Counted from the stretch's first letter, positions 8,362-16,136 are shown. The stretch is 39,203 nucleotides of DNA from a virus (IMGVR_UViG_3300048835_000081:1-39203); one strand, 5' to 3'. The notes: generated from the letters alone by a model not told the origin. Program-made: numbers and translations.

Positions 8362-8643
8362 ATGGAACTACAAACTTTAAAAGAAAAGTTCTTTACTGAA
8401 CTAATGAAATGGGTTACTGATTCGCACACAAACCTAAAAAGTAATTTTGATATTTTAGTTGAAGGCACTGAGGACGGTTGCGACTTTTGGGCTAAAGGAT
8501 TCGTAGGCTCAGGTTACGACAACAATGGGAACTTTGAAATTTGGGATTTATCAATCGGTGAATTTGGCATTCAGTTTCCAGATTTTACCGGAAGTTTGGA
8601 TAAGAGATTTATTGAAGAAATTGAAACATTTTGCAAAGAATAA
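8362..8643 (+). CDS. Hypothetical protein, 93 aa
   Basis: An acidic, aromatic-rich soluble protein. A helical N-terminus is followed by beta-rich sequence with GCDFWAKGFVGSG and a C-terminal acidic helix. I recognise no family. It is packed between a membrane peptide and the next gene (gap of 4 bases), consistent with one early operon. Confidence 0.6.
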   Translation: MELQTLKEKFFTELMKWVTDSHTNLKSNFDILVEGTEDGCDFWAKGFVGSGYDNNGNFEIWDLSIGEFGIQFPDFTGSLDKRFIEEIETFCKE

Positions 8644-8647
8644 TATC

Positions 8648-8971
8648 ATGGAAACAAAAAAATTAGGACAAGAACCGGCATTTCCGTTTTTTGAAACAAA
8701 TGCAAGTGGATATGAAAATACTGTTGTAGATACTCCTACGGGAAGATTGTATTTACCATTTCAGTCAGGTATGTCAAAACGCTTTTACGCTGCAATGGGA
8801 TACGCAGATGCCGCAACTGAATATCTAAAAGAATGTAGCGCAAATAATATTCTTGAAATATTAGGATTGCCAATTACAACTGCATACACAGGGACTATTC
8901 ATTATGCACAAGCCCTTGTAAAAATGCAATATATTTTTGCTGATGAACTTTTAAAACAAGAAAACCAATGA
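8648..8971 (+). CDS. Hypothetical protein, 107 aa
   Basis: The chosen start at 8648 follows the previous stop by 4 bases; the reading frame is open further upstream but that would overlap the preceding gene by about 120 bases. The sequence has a PAFPFF start, a TGRLYLPFQSGMSKR segment and helical C-terminal half (AAMGYADAATEYL). I recall similar short proteins in Bacteroidota phages that begin with G.PAFP and contain a GMT/SKR-type motif, function unknown. Overlaps the next gene by 4 bases. Confidence 0.6.
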   Translation: METKKLGQEPAFPFFETNASGYENTVVDTPTGRLYLPFQSGMSKRFYAAMGYADAATEYLKECSANNILEILGLPITTAYTGTIHYAQALVKMQYIFADELLKQENQ

Positions 8972-9174
8972 AAACAGCAAGAGTAAAAGAACTCAATGAA
9001 GTTCTGCAACAAATCGAACGGACTAAAAAAAGTCTGGAAGGTAGCAAGGTTAAATCAGATACTGACTTTGCAGATGCTTACAACATGGGACTACAACACG
9101 CAATTCACATGATTAATATTGACATTATGACAATCGAAACTAAAATAAAATTAATCGAATATGAAAAAATATAA
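8968..9174 (+). CDS. Hypothetical helical protein, 68 aa
   Basis: Almost entirely helical, with heptad-like spacing (VKELNEVLQQIERTKKSL and a second helix ending IKLIEYEKI). It resembles the short coiled-coil proteins common in phage early regions. It overlaps both neighbours. Confidence 0.55.
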   Translation: MKTARVKELNEVLQQIERTKKSLEGSKVKSDTDFADAYNMGLQHAIHMINIDIMTIETKIKLIEYEKI

Positions 9175-9319
9175 AATTGCCAGGTTCTTTGCGGTTTTCT
9201 TTGTTGCCGCTTTTCTGATATCTTTCCGGTATTTCGACAAAGAAGCCGCCGGAATGTTTATTTTGTTCGCCTTAGTTGCGACAATTGCAGGATTTATTTA
9301 CTTTAAACTTGATAGATAA
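9161..9319 (+). CDS. 52-aa two-span membrane protein
   Basis: The ORF begins inside the end of the previous gene and encodes two hydrophobic segments (about 8-22 and 31-48) joined by a short charged turn (FDKEAAG), with a basic start and LDR end. Its stop TAA shares one base with the next ATG (TAATG). Function unknown. Confidence 0.5.
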   Translation: MKKYKIARFFAVFFVAAFLISFRYFDKEAAGMFILFALVATIAGFIYFKLDR

Positions 9320-9717
9320 TGGACACTATAAGACTTAGGACAATGACTGAAAAGTCAATAATCGGATTCGGAAAGTTTACTGATATTTCTGTTCAGAACT
9401 TAATCGACATGAAAAAGACCAGGGAAATAAGATGGATTTATTTTAACTGTTCGATGCTAAGTTTTAAAGATAATATTCTTGATTGGGCTGGAATAACAGA
9501 TGAATATAGGATTGAAAAGCCGGGAACCAACAAAGAATTATATTATCAGCTAAACGATGAAAAGAAAAAGAAATTGTCGGGATTTGCAATTTTGAAAAAA
9601 GAATGCCATACGAGAAAAGTTCTTAAATCAAGAATGAAAGATAACATGCGGGTAGATAAAATCCGATTCAGTAAAGGAAGTTTACAAGCAATTAATCAAG
9701 GACATAAAAAATATTAA
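9319..9717 (+). CDS. Basic hypothetical protein, 132 aa
   Basis: The N-terminus (IGFGKFTDISVQNLIDMKKTREIRWIYFN) has the layout of small domains of the DUF3820 kind (FGK..G..+..L, then R-x-Y-L-x-W), but the match is partial and I do not assign it. The C-terminal half is strongly basic, with many Lys and Arg, suggesting nucleic acid contact. Confidence 0.5.
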   Translation: MDTIRLRTMTEKSIIGFGKFTDISVQNLIDMKKTREIRWIYFNCSMLSFKDNILDWAGITDEYRIEKPGTNKELYYQLNDEKKKKLSGFAILKKECHTRKVLKSRMKDNMRVDKIRFSKGSLQAINQGHKKY

Positions 9718-9719
9718 CC

Positions 9720-9905
9720 ATGCCACGAGAAAGAAAAAGCCCAACAGCTAATCAAAACTGGATTAAAGATGCCAGTTTAAGCGAATGGAAAAAGTCAGCA
9801 TTAAAGACTTTGGAAAAAGTGAAAGAGATTGAAGATTCAGGCAAATATGCCTATGTGAAAATATCGGACACTCCGAGGACGTTTAAACGAATTAAAATTG
9901 AATAA
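9720..9905 (+). CDS. Hypothetical basic protein, 61 aa
   Basis: A small, Lys-rich protein with a central helix (LSEWKKSALKTLEKVKEIE) and a C-terminal beta-like TPRTFKRIKIE. No family recognised. It begins 2 bases after the previous stop and its frame is followed by a YopX-like gene. Confidence 0.5.
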   Translation: MPRERKSPTANQNWIKDASLSEWKKSALKTLEKVKEIEDSGKYAYVKISDTPRTFKRIKIE

Positions 9906-9906
9906 A

Positions 9907-10338
9907 ATGAAAAGAGAAATTAAATTTAGAGGAAAAGTGGAAATCGGAGTTAAAGAACCATTTTGGATTTATGGATATTTAGTCATCTACAACAATAAAT
10001 CAACTATTAATTCATTTGATGAAAATGGGTATCATAGATATACAGTAAATTCAGATTCAGTAGGACAATTCACCGGGCTGCAAGATAAAAACGGGAAAGA
10101 TATTTTTGAAAACGATATTGTGGTTGCCGATTGTGCGCCAAGTGGTTTAAATAAAAGAAGTATTAAAAATCATAAATGCGTAATTGAGTTTGGAGAATTA
10201 CATCATGGTTGGAACTGCCTTATAATAGATCACGAGAAAGGCGAAAAGTGGACTACTGGTTATATGAGTTGGGGCAGAAACGGCAATTCACTTGAAGTTA
10301 TCGGAAACATTTATGACAATCCAGAACTACTTCAATAA
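9907..10338 (+). CDS. YopX family protein
   Basis: 143 residues with hallmark YopX motifs: an REIKFRGK start, WIYGYLV, VGQFTGLQDKNGKDIFENDIV in the centre and EVIGNIYDNPELL at the C-terminus. YopX proteins are common in Gram-positive and Bacteroidota phages; their molecular role is not established. I chose the ATG at 9907, since family members start with M-(x)-R-E-I-K-F-R; a TTG 9 bases upstream is less likely. It is the last gene before a promoter gap. Confidence 0.9.
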   Translation: MKREIKFRGKVEIGVKEPFWIYGYLVIYNNKSTINSFDENGYHRYTVNSDSVGQFTGLQDKNGKDIFENDIVVADCAPSGLNKRSIKNHKCVIEFGELHHGWNCLIIDHEKGEKWTTGYMSWGRNGNSLEVIGNIYDNPELLQ

Positions 10339-10388
10339 AATCAATCAAACAAATCAACATTAATTAACAACAGTTATAAACAAATTAC

Positions 10389-10396
10389 TATATTTG
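10389..10396 (+). promoter_or_regulatory. Promoter -7 element of the recombination operon (TATATTTG)
   Basis: A perfect TAnnTTTG match, 26 bases before the ATG at 10422, in an 83-base AT-rich gap. No clear -33 TTTG is seen at 19-21 bases upstream, so it may need an activator. Confidence 0.5.
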
Positions 10397-10405
10397 TTGA
10401 ATAAA

Positions 10406-10426
10406 TTTAAAATTATACATTATGAA
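10406..10426 (+). repeat. 21-bp repeated start context, copy 2
   Basis: An exact copy of 8254-8274, again placing the same leader directly before a start codon (10422). Confidence 0.7.
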
Positions 10427-11486
10427 TGAATTAGTAAAAGTTGACCCAAAAGAGTACGGATTAGAGGAAAATCAAGTATTAACAATCGAACAGGCTTTCA
10501 TGCCTAAGATTATTGAACGTGATGGATTTGCTAAAGTTTACGAACAGTTAATTACAAAAGAACTGAATCCGTCATTGTGTGGTGAAGCCGCTGAACTTCG
10601 CAAAAAGTTAGTAAAAGTCAGAACCGGAATCGCCGATATTCACAAAACACAAAAGGCATATTTTTTGGCCGCAGGTCGTTTTGTTGATGCTTGGAAAAAC
10701 AAAGAAACTGCACCTATCGAACAGATGGAAGAAAAACTATCTGAAATTGAAAAGCATTTTGAAAGGATTGAAGCCGAAAGAATAATAAAGTTGGAAGCCG
10801 AAAGGATAGCCGAAATTTCAAAGTATTCAGAAATTTATCCGCAAGGTTTGGGTAGGATGGATGAATCGGTTTATACTAATTATTTGGCTGGTTTAAAATT
10901 GGCTTATGAAGCTCGCATTAAAGCAGAACAAGAAGCCGAAGCCGAAAGATTAAGGCTTATTGAAGTTGAAAAAGAAAATGCAAGATTAAAGGCTATTGAA
11001 GATGAAAGAATCAGAATTGAAAATGAACGATTGAAAGCCGAAGCCGAAGCCCGTGAAAAAGCTATTGAAGCCGAAATAAAAAAACAGGCTGAACTTTTGG
11101 CAAAACAAAAATCAGAAGCCGAAGCCCGTGAAAAAGCTATTGAAGAAAAAGCACGAAAAGAACGCGAAGCAGCCGAATCTGAACAAAAACGTTTATTGCA
11201 AATTGAACGCGAAAAACAGGCGAAATTAGAAGCTGAATTAAAAGCTAAACAGGAAGCCGAAGCCGCTGAAATAAAACGCAAACAAGCCGAAGAAAAGGCA
11301 CGTTTAGAATCTGAATTAAAAGCCGCAAAAGCTCCAGATAAAGTAAAACTGAGAAAGTATGTCGATTCACTTGTGATCGAAATGCCGAAATGCAGTACCA
11401 AAGAAGCTGATTTTATTTCAAATGAAATTCAATCGAAATTCGCAGCGTTTAAGGTTTGGGCTGAAAAATTAATTGAAACAATTTAA
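10422..11486 (+). CDS. Long coiled-coil protein of the recombination cluster
   Basis: 354 residues. Residues 1-110 form a helical head, and about 105-305 are an extended, highly charged coiled coil rich in Ala, Glu, Lys and Arg. The DNA encoding it contains a 31-bp direct repeat (11040-11070 and 11115-11145, EAEAREKAIE). A small C-terminal domain (about 305-354) starts after KAPDKVKLRKYV. Proteins of this shape often sit directly upstream of single-strand annealing genes in phages (DUF1351-like or SbcC-like architecture). It may act as a scaffold for the annealing protein 3 bases downstream; that is inference. Confidence 0.75.
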   Translation: MNELVKVDPKEYGLEENQVLTIEQAFMPKIIERDGFAKVYEQLITKELNPSLCGEAAELRKKLVKVRTGIADIHKTQKAYFLAAGRFVDAWKNKETAPIEQMEEKLSEIEKHFERIEAERIIKLEAERIAEISKYSEIYPQGLGRMDESVYTNYLAGLKLAYEARIKAEQEAEAERLRLIEVEKENARLKAIEDERIRIENERLKAEAEAREKAIEAEIKKQAELLAKQKSEAEAREKAIEEKARKEREAAESEQKRLLQIEREKQAKLEAELKAKQEAEAAEIKRKQAEEKARLESELKAAKAPDKVKLRKYVDSLVIEMPKCSTKEADFISNEIQSKFAAFKVWAEKLIETI

Positions 11487-11489
11487 GTC

Positions 11490-12083
11490 ATGGAAAATAA
11501 AAATCTTACTCTTTACGAAAAGTTTCGCAGCGTTCCAGAATCAGCCAAAAAGAAAATAACAGGCGGGCGGTTAAATGGGTTCACTGATATTAATCCAATG
11601 TGGAGAATCAAAATGTTAACAGATGAGTTTGGTCAGGTTGGCGTTGGTTGGTATTACGATATTGTAGATGAAAAACTTGAAAAAGGCGCAAATGATGAAA
11701 TTGCGGCATTTGTTAAAATTAACCTGTTTGTAAAAATTGGCGAAGATTGGAGCAAACCAATTCAAGGTATAGGCGGCAGCATGTTTGTAAGCAAAGAAAA
11801 AAACGGAATGTACACTTCAGACGAATGTTTTAAAATGGCTTTAACAGATGCTATTTCAACTTCATGTAAGGCACTTGGAATAGGTGCAGACGTTTATTTT
11901 GAACGTGATAAAAACGATGGCAATAAGCCAAAGCCAGACACAAAACCTGAACTTGCGCCAACTATGCCAGAATGGAATAAAGCAATTGAATGGTTGAAAG
12001 GCGAAGGTACTATTCCGGGTATTAAGAAGAGATATTTATTATCCGAAGCAAACGAACAAAAATTGAAAGATGCCGCAATATAG
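11490..12083 (+). CDS. Rad52/Sak-type single-strand annealing protein
   Basis: 197 residues. The N-terminal 140 residues match the Rad52-like annealing fold of phage recombinases: a substrate-facing WRIKMLTDEFGQVGVGW segment, a beta hairpin region, and the hallmark helix DAISTSCKALGIGADVYFE at 120-138. The C-terminal tail (about 140-197) is charged and variable, as is usual for these proteins, and may bind SSB. It would anneal single strands made by the exonuclease encoded next, which overlaps it by 14 bases. The pair forms a two-component recombination system. Confidence 0.8.
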   Translation: MENKNLTLYEKFRSVPESAKKKITGGRLNGFTDINPMWRIKMLTDEFGQVGVGWYYDIVDEKLEKGANDEIAAFVKINLFVKIGEDWSKPIQGIGGSMFVSKEKNGMYTSDECFKMALTDAISTSCKALGIGADVYFERDKNDGNKPKPDTKPELAPTMPEWNKAIEWLKGEGTIPGIKKRYLLSEANEQKLKDAAI

Positions 12084-12681
12084 ATTCGATATTCAGCAAA
12101 ATACAGAGCAATGGTTAGCTATTAAGGTTGGGAAGTTTTCAGCCTCAATAGCAGCCGATTTGCTGATGGATAAAAAAACTTCTGGTTATACAAATCTGAT
12201 TGAAAAGATTGTTGAAGAACGGATAACAGGAATGCCAACTGAAAGTAAAACATTTTCTGGTAATTCATATACCGACAGAGGTCACGAATTTGAACCAGTT
12301 GCCCGCGAAGATTATGAGTTCAGAAGTTTTAATGACGTTGTTCAGGTCGGAGTTGTTGAACTTGATGACTGGTGTTTGTGTTCGCCTGATGGATTGATTG
12401 GAGAAAACGGATTGATTCAAATCAAATGCCCGATATTCAAAACTCAAAAGGAATATCTGAAAACTAAAAAAGTACCTGGTAATTATTACAAGCAGATGCA
12501 ATTCGAATTGTTTGTTACAGGACGTGAATACAATATATTCTATTCATATCATCCTTTTTTGCCCGCTGTTGAAATTAAAGTTGAACGAGATGAGATAATG
12601 ATAGCCGAAATACAGAGGCGGTTAAATGAGGCTAAAAATGAGGTTGATACGGAAATTGAATTTTTAAAGTCAATAAAATGA
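12070..12681 (+). CDS. YqaJ/lambda-type 5'-3' exonuclease with Q in the E-x-K motif
   Basis: 203 residues, the usual size for YqaJ-like recombinases. Visible motifs: N-terminal QWLAIKVGKFSAS (family R/K-x-G-x-x-(S/T)AS), RGHEFEPVAREDY, then SPDGLI with the metal ligand Asp107 and LIQIKCP with Lys119. In the lambda exonuclease family the position two before that Lys is normally Glu; here it is Gln117. The Q-M-x-F-E-L helix also fits. It would resect DNA ends for the annealing protein upstream. Whether it is active with Gln is open. Confidence 0.85.
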   Translation: MPQYRFDIQQNTEQWLAIKVGKFSASIAADLLMDKKTSGYTNLIEKIVEERITGMPTESKTFSGNSYTDRGHEFEPVAREDYEFRSFNDVVQVGVVELDDWCLCSPDGLIGENGLIQIKCPIFKTQKEYLKTKKVPGNYYKQMQFELFVTGREYNIFYSYHPFLPAVEIKVERDEIMIAEIQRRLNEAKNEVDTEIEFLKSIK

Positions 12682-13103
12682 TTTTCAATTTAAGCAATAA
12701 ATACGGGAAAGAAAATGCAGCAACTGAATTTAATCGATTGAATGAAGTTGCTGCAACTATTGAACTGAAAGCGGTTAAAATGACACGGAGTTCAGCTCAG
12801 AACAGAGCCTTATGGTTATTCTTTCAAATGTGCAGCGATGCTTTAAATAATGCCGGAATTTATCATACTTATACTTTTGTTGACGGAAATGTCATGCAGA
12901 TTGAATGGACTAAAGAAATGTTTAAACAGTATTGGTGGTATCCTATTCAATTAGCCATGTATGAAACTACTTCAACAACAAAATTAAAAAGAAATCAAAT
13001 AGACCCTATTTTAAATTCAATATTTGAGTTGTTTGGTAGGATTGGAATATCTGTTACATTTCCTAATAATTTCGATATGTATCTAAAAATGTTTGAAAAA
13101 TAA
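12678..13103 (+). CDS. NinB/Orf-like recombination protein
   Basis: 141 residues. The RSSAQNRALWLFFQMCSDAL helix, a W-T-K-E-x-F-K-x-Y-W-W-x-P-I-Q segment, STTKLKRNQID and a C-terminal IGISVTFP motif resemble a family common in phages beside recombination genes and sometimes labelled NinB-like. NinB (Orf) proteins help load recombinases on SSB-coated DNA. It overlaps the exonuclease stop by 4 bases, supporting a role in the same pathway. The assignment is by pattern only. Confidence 0.65.
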   Translation: MIFNLSNKYGKENAATEFNRLNEVAATIELKAVKMTRSSAQNRALWLFFQMCSDALNNAGIYHTYTFVDGNVMQIEWTKEMFKQYWWYPIQLAMYETTSTTKLKRNQIDPILNSIFELFGRIGISVTFPNNFDMYLKMFEK

Positions 13104-13107
13104 ATAT

Positions 13108-13115
13108 TATCTTTG
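13108..13115 (+). promoter_or_regulatory. Promoter -7 element before the first HNH gene (TATCTTTG)
   Basis: A TAnnTTTG match just after the stop of the previous gene and directly before a structured leader. A TTTG at 13092-13095 is too close to be a normal -33 element. Confidence 0.45.
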
Positions 13116-13186
13116 GATTGCCTTACCTGGAAGTAATTAGCCGGGGACAGAGTGAAGCGATTACACTTTGGCAATTCTTTTTTAAT
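13116..13186 (+). ncRNA. Structured leader upstream of HNH gene 1
   Basis: The putative transcript can close with ATTGCC (13117-13122) paired to GGCAAT (13070 + 100 to 13175), i.e. 13170-13175, extendable by a G-T pair, followed by TCTTTTTT. Inside it GTAAT (13133-13137) pairs with ATTAC (13160-13164), and AGTG (13151-13154) can instead pair with CACT (13064 + 100), i.e. 13164-13167. The T-run makes the closing stem look like a terminator/attenuator before the HNH ORF. It is GC-richer than its surroundings. No known RNA family recognised. Confidence 0.45.
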
Positions 13187-13192
13187 CGCATA

Positions 13193-13453
13193 ATGAAAAA
13201 CCACACTAAAATATATCTCAATCATTTCGGATACACAACAGCCGATTTTATCCCGTGTGAAGTGTGCAAATCACAGGCTATTGATATTCACCATATAGAA
13301 GCCAGGGGAATGGGTGGCAGCAAGTCAAAAGATACGATTGAGAACTTAATGGCACTATGTAGAAATTGTCATGAAAAATTTGGAGACAAAAAACAGTACA
13401 AAGATTATTTAAAATCAATACACAAAAAAGTGTTGATAAACGTTGTTAATTAA
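13193..13453 (+). CDS. HNH endonuclease 1 (small, zinc-finger type)
   Basis: 86 residues from the ATG at 13193; the frame is open to a TTG at 13118 but that would run through the structured leader. Motifs: CEVC (22-25) and CRNCH (56-60) as the zinc-binding pairs, DIHHIEARGMGG with the HH pair at 33-34, and Asn51 in ENLMALC. This is a complete minimal HNH nuclease. Such genes occur in phages as packaging partners or homing nucleases; being far from the terminase and having its own promoter, this one looks more like a homing-type or accessory gene. Confidence 0.85.
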   Translation: MKNHTKIYLNHFGYTTADFIPCEVCKSQAIDIHHIEARGMGGSKSKDTIENLMALCRNCHEKFGDKKQYKDYLKSIHKKVLINVVN

Positions 13454-13464
13454 AAAGTTTATAT

Positions 13465-13472
13465 TACATTTG
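13465..13472 (+). promoter_or_regulatory. Promoter of the helicase-methyltransferase operon (TACATTTG)
   Basis: A perfect TAnnTTTG with a TTG at 13443-13445, spacing 19 bases, matching the Bacteroidota -33/-7 layout. It lies 21 bases before the helicase ATG. Confidence 0.6.
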
Positions 13473-13492
13473 GTAAAATTTAAAACGACATT

Positions 13493-14857
13493 ATGAATTA
13501 TCAAGAATTTTTAGAGACAAAAAAACATTCAACTAACGACTATGGAATTAGTCCGACATTTATACCGGATAAAATGTTTGACTTCCAAAAATACGTTACT
13601 GAATATTTATGCAAAAAAGGCCGGGCGGCTTGCTTTCTGGATACCGGATTGGGTAAAACAATCATTGAGTTATCTGTTGCAGTAAACTACATTAAGCACA
13701 CTAACAAACCTGTTTTAATTATCACTCCCTTAGCCGTTGCTTTCCAGTTTATAAAAGAAGCTGAAAAATTCGGTATTGATGATATCAGTTATTCAAAGGA
13801 TGGAAAGTACAAAACTAAAATCGTTATCTGCAATTATGAAAGATTGGAACATTTTGATTCAATTGATTTCGATTGCGTTATTCTCGATGAAAGCAGTATT
13901 TTAAAAAACTTTGACGGTGCAATCAAACAACATGTGACCTCATTTTTAAAAAAAGTAAAATATCGGTTTTTGTTTACAGCAACGCCTTCGCCAAATGATT
14001 TTATTGAACTTGGAACCAGCTCTGAGGCTTTGGGATATTTGGGTTATATGGAAATGTTAAGGCAATTTTTTGGCAACAATGAAAACAACATTAGACCACA
14101 GGAAATTGCTTGCAAATGGTATTTAAAACCACACGCAAAAGAAGATTTTTTTAAATGGGTTTCAGGATGGAGTATATCAATGAAAAAACCTTCTGACTTA
14201 GGATTTGACGATACAAAGTTTATTTTACCTGAATTGAAATTGAATTACAACTATGTCAAGAACGATAAAAACTGGATTGTAAACAATCAAATAATGATGT
14301 TCGGAAATATAGCCAAAACGATGACAGAGGTTAGAGATGAACAAAGAATGACAATTGAAAACCGTTGTAATAAAGCTGTTGAATTAGCATCAAATCACGG
14401 AACTTCTGTTTATTGGTGTAATTTTAATGACGAGGGTGAACTCTTGCAACAGCTTGATAAGTCAGCTTATCAGATTAAGGGTTCGATGGATTTGGATAAA
14501 AAAGAAGACATTCTCTTAAACTTTGCAAACGGAAATATTAAAAAGCTGATTACAAAGCCGAAAATGACTGCATTCGGTTTGAATTGGCAACATTGCAATC
14601 ATACTGTTTATTTTCCGACATGGAGTTATGAACAATACTATCAGGCAATAAGGAGGTTCTGGAGGTTCGGTCAGCAAAAAGAAGTTATTGTTGATTTAGT
14701 TTTGTCAGACGGACAGAAAAGGGTTATTGATGCTTTATTGCTTAAAACTGAAAAAGCAATTGAATTATTTGATTTGCTTAACCTGAATTTACACAAACAT
14801 TTAGAACTTTCAAAAACAGAATTTACAAAAGAAATTATTAAACCAAAATTTATTTAA
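13493..14857 (+). CDS. SNF2-type superfamily 2 DNA helicase/translocase
   Basis: 454 residues. Helicase motifs in order: FDFQ (29-32), Walker A DTGLGKT (50-56), motif II as DESS (132-135), motif III TATPSPND (162-169), and motif VI QAIRRFWRFGQ (384-394), typical of SNF2-like proteins. It is compact, near the minimal two RecA-like domains, with about 50 extra C-terminal residues. It is followed after 2 bases by a DNA methyltransferase, a pairing that I have seen in phages of several hosts. It probably moves along double-stranded DNA to support methylation, replication or anti-restriction; the exact job is not shown by the sequence. Confidence 0.85.
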   Translation: MNYQEFLETKKHSTNDYGISPTFIPDKMFDFQKYVTEYLCKKGRAACFLDTGLGKTIIELSVAVNYIKHTNKPVLIITPLAVAFQFIKEAEKFGIDDISYSKDGKYKTKIVICNYERLEHFDSIDFDCVILDESSILKNFDGAIKQHVTSFLKKVKYRFLFTATPSPNDFIELGTSSEALGYLGYMEMLRQFFGNNENNIRPQEIACKWYLKPHAKEDFFKWVSGWSISMKKPSDLGFDDTKFILPELKLNYNYVKNDKNWIVNNQIMMFGNIAKTMTEVRDEQRMTIENRCNKAVELASNHGTSVYWCNFNDEGELLQQLDKSAYQIKGSMDLDKKEDILLNFANGNIKKLITKPKMTAFGLNWQHCNHTVYFPTWSYEQYYQAIRRFWRFGQQKEVIVDLVLSDGQKRVIDALLLKTEKAIELFDLLNLNLHKHLELSKTEFTKEIIKPKFI

Positions 14858-14859
14858 TC

Positions 14860-15870
14860 ATGGGAAAAATTATAGACCAGTTAGTAACCGAAAATTTAGC
14901 AATGTACAACGGTGATTGCATGGATGTAATGCCAATTATTGAAAACGAATCAATTGATTTATCAGTTTATTCTCCGCCTTTTGCAGGACTTTATAATTAT
15001 TCAAGTTCAGAACGTGATTTCTCTAATTGTGAAACAAGGGAACAATTTTTGCAGCAATATGAGTTTTTAATTAAAGAAATCGAGAGGGTTACAAAGCCCG
15101 GCAGAATTACGGCAGTTCATTGTAGCGACATTGTAACACACACAACTCATCACACCCTTTGGGACTTTCCACACGAAATAATACAACTTCATTTAAAGTA
15201 CGGGTTTACATATAATAACCGGATAACAATCTGGAAAGAGCCTTTGGAAGTTCGTAACAGGACAATGGTAAACAGCTTGAAACATAAACAACTTTGCGAA
15301 GATTCTACAAAATGCTATACTGCTATACCTGATTATTTATTAATTTTCAGAAAAGGCGGAGAAAATAAAGTTCCCGTTAATCATCCTGCCGGATTATTTC
15401 ATTATGCAGGTGCTAAACCAATTTTAGATTATTCAACAACAAGGGAACGTTCAATGTTAGAAAAATATGGTGAATTTGAAACAATAAAAGCACGTCATAA
15501 AAATTCAATAGATGGAGCTACTAATAAATTAAGTCATGTAATATGGCAGAGATATGCCTCATCTGTTTGGGATGATATTCGGTCAAATAATGTTTTACAA
15601 TTTAAAGAAAGCCGCGAAGAAGATGACGAAAAGCACGTACACCCTTTACAGCTTGACGTAATTGACAGAATTATTGAACTTTACTCAAATCCTGGAGAAG
15701 TTGTTTTAACTCCGTTTATGGGAGTTGGTTCAGAGGTTTATAGTCCGGTATCGATGGGACGTAAAGCAATAGGAATTGAACTAAAAGAAAGCTATTTTAA
15801 ACAGGCTATTAAAAATCTTGAATCAGTTAAAAGTAGGTTCCAGTTGGATACACAAACAAAACTATTTTAA
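14860..15870 (+). CDS. DNA methyltransferase, N4-cytosine/N6-adenine type
   Basis: 336 residues. The catalytic motif IV SPPF (38-41) comes first and the S-adenosylmethionine motif I, TPFMGVGSEVY, comes late (284-294), followed by GRKAIGIELKESYF. This order marks a beta-class amino-methyltransferase. SPPF fits N4-cytosine enzymes but N6-adenine cannot be excluded. The usual D-P-F of motif I is T-P-F here. The middle (about 130-270) is a long target-recognition region. No cognate restriction nuclease is adjacent, so it likely protects phage DNA from host restriction, together with the helicase upstream. Confidence 0.9.
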   Translation: MGKIIDQLVTENLAMYNGDCMDVMPIIENESIDLSVYSPPFAGLYNYSSSERDFSNCETREQFLQQYEFLIKEIERVTKPGRITAVHCSDIVTHTTHHTLWDFPHEIIQLHLKYGFTYNNRITIWKEPLEVRNRTMVNSLKHKQLCEDSTKCYTAIPDYLLIFRKGGENKVPVNHPAGLFHYAGAKPILDYSTTRERSMLEKYGEFETIKARHKNSIDGATNKLSHVIWQRYASSVWDDIRSNNVLQFKESREEDDEKHVHPLQLDVIDRIIELYSNPGEVVLTPFMGVGSEVYSPVSMGRKAIGIELKESYFKQAIKNLESVKSRFQLDTQTKLF

Positions 15871-15871
15871 C

Positions 15872-16123
15872 ATGGATTTAAAACTATTTTCAACCGCTTT
15901 CCTTCAAGTGTTTTTAGTTTCAGCAAATACTCTGTTTATTGCTAATTTGTTTTATCCCGGTATTGCGCTTGCAGGATTCGGAATAAGTTGGTTTTGGACT
16001 GGAAACGTCAAAAAGATAAGTTTGTCTGGTAAAAAAGACAGGCTAACATATTCAATTGGGGCTATGCTTGGCGGCTTATCAGGTGTGCTAATCAGTAATT
16101 TGATTCAAAATATTTTGATTTAA
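15872..16123 (+). CDS. 83-aa membrane protein
   Basis: Start at the ATG 15872, one base after the methyltransferase stop. It shows hydrophobic segments at about 6-26, 30-44 and 60-80, with a basic loop (GNVKKISLSGKKDR) between the second and third. Small three-segment proteins of this type occur in Bacteroidota phages; function unknown. Confidence 0.6.
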   Translation: MDLKLFSTAFLQVFLVSANTLFIANLFYPGIALAGFGISWFWTGNVKKISLSGKKDRLTYSIGAMLGGLSGVLISNLIQNILI

Positions 16124-16136
16124 AATTCAGGCTAAT

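Noticed and set aside
9319-9717. DUF3820 assignment for the 132-aa protein
   Set aside because: Only the FGK start fits; the family core is not convincing by eye.
10904-11401. Long antisense ORF opposite the coiled-coil gene
   Set aside because: It is a low-complexity Ser/Ala/Phe-rich shadow of the Glu/Ala/Lys repeat on the other strand.
13493-15870. DISARM or restriction-modification defence locus
   Set aside because: Only a helicase and a methylase are present, without DrmB-like, PLD or restriction genes; the setting is a phage early operon.
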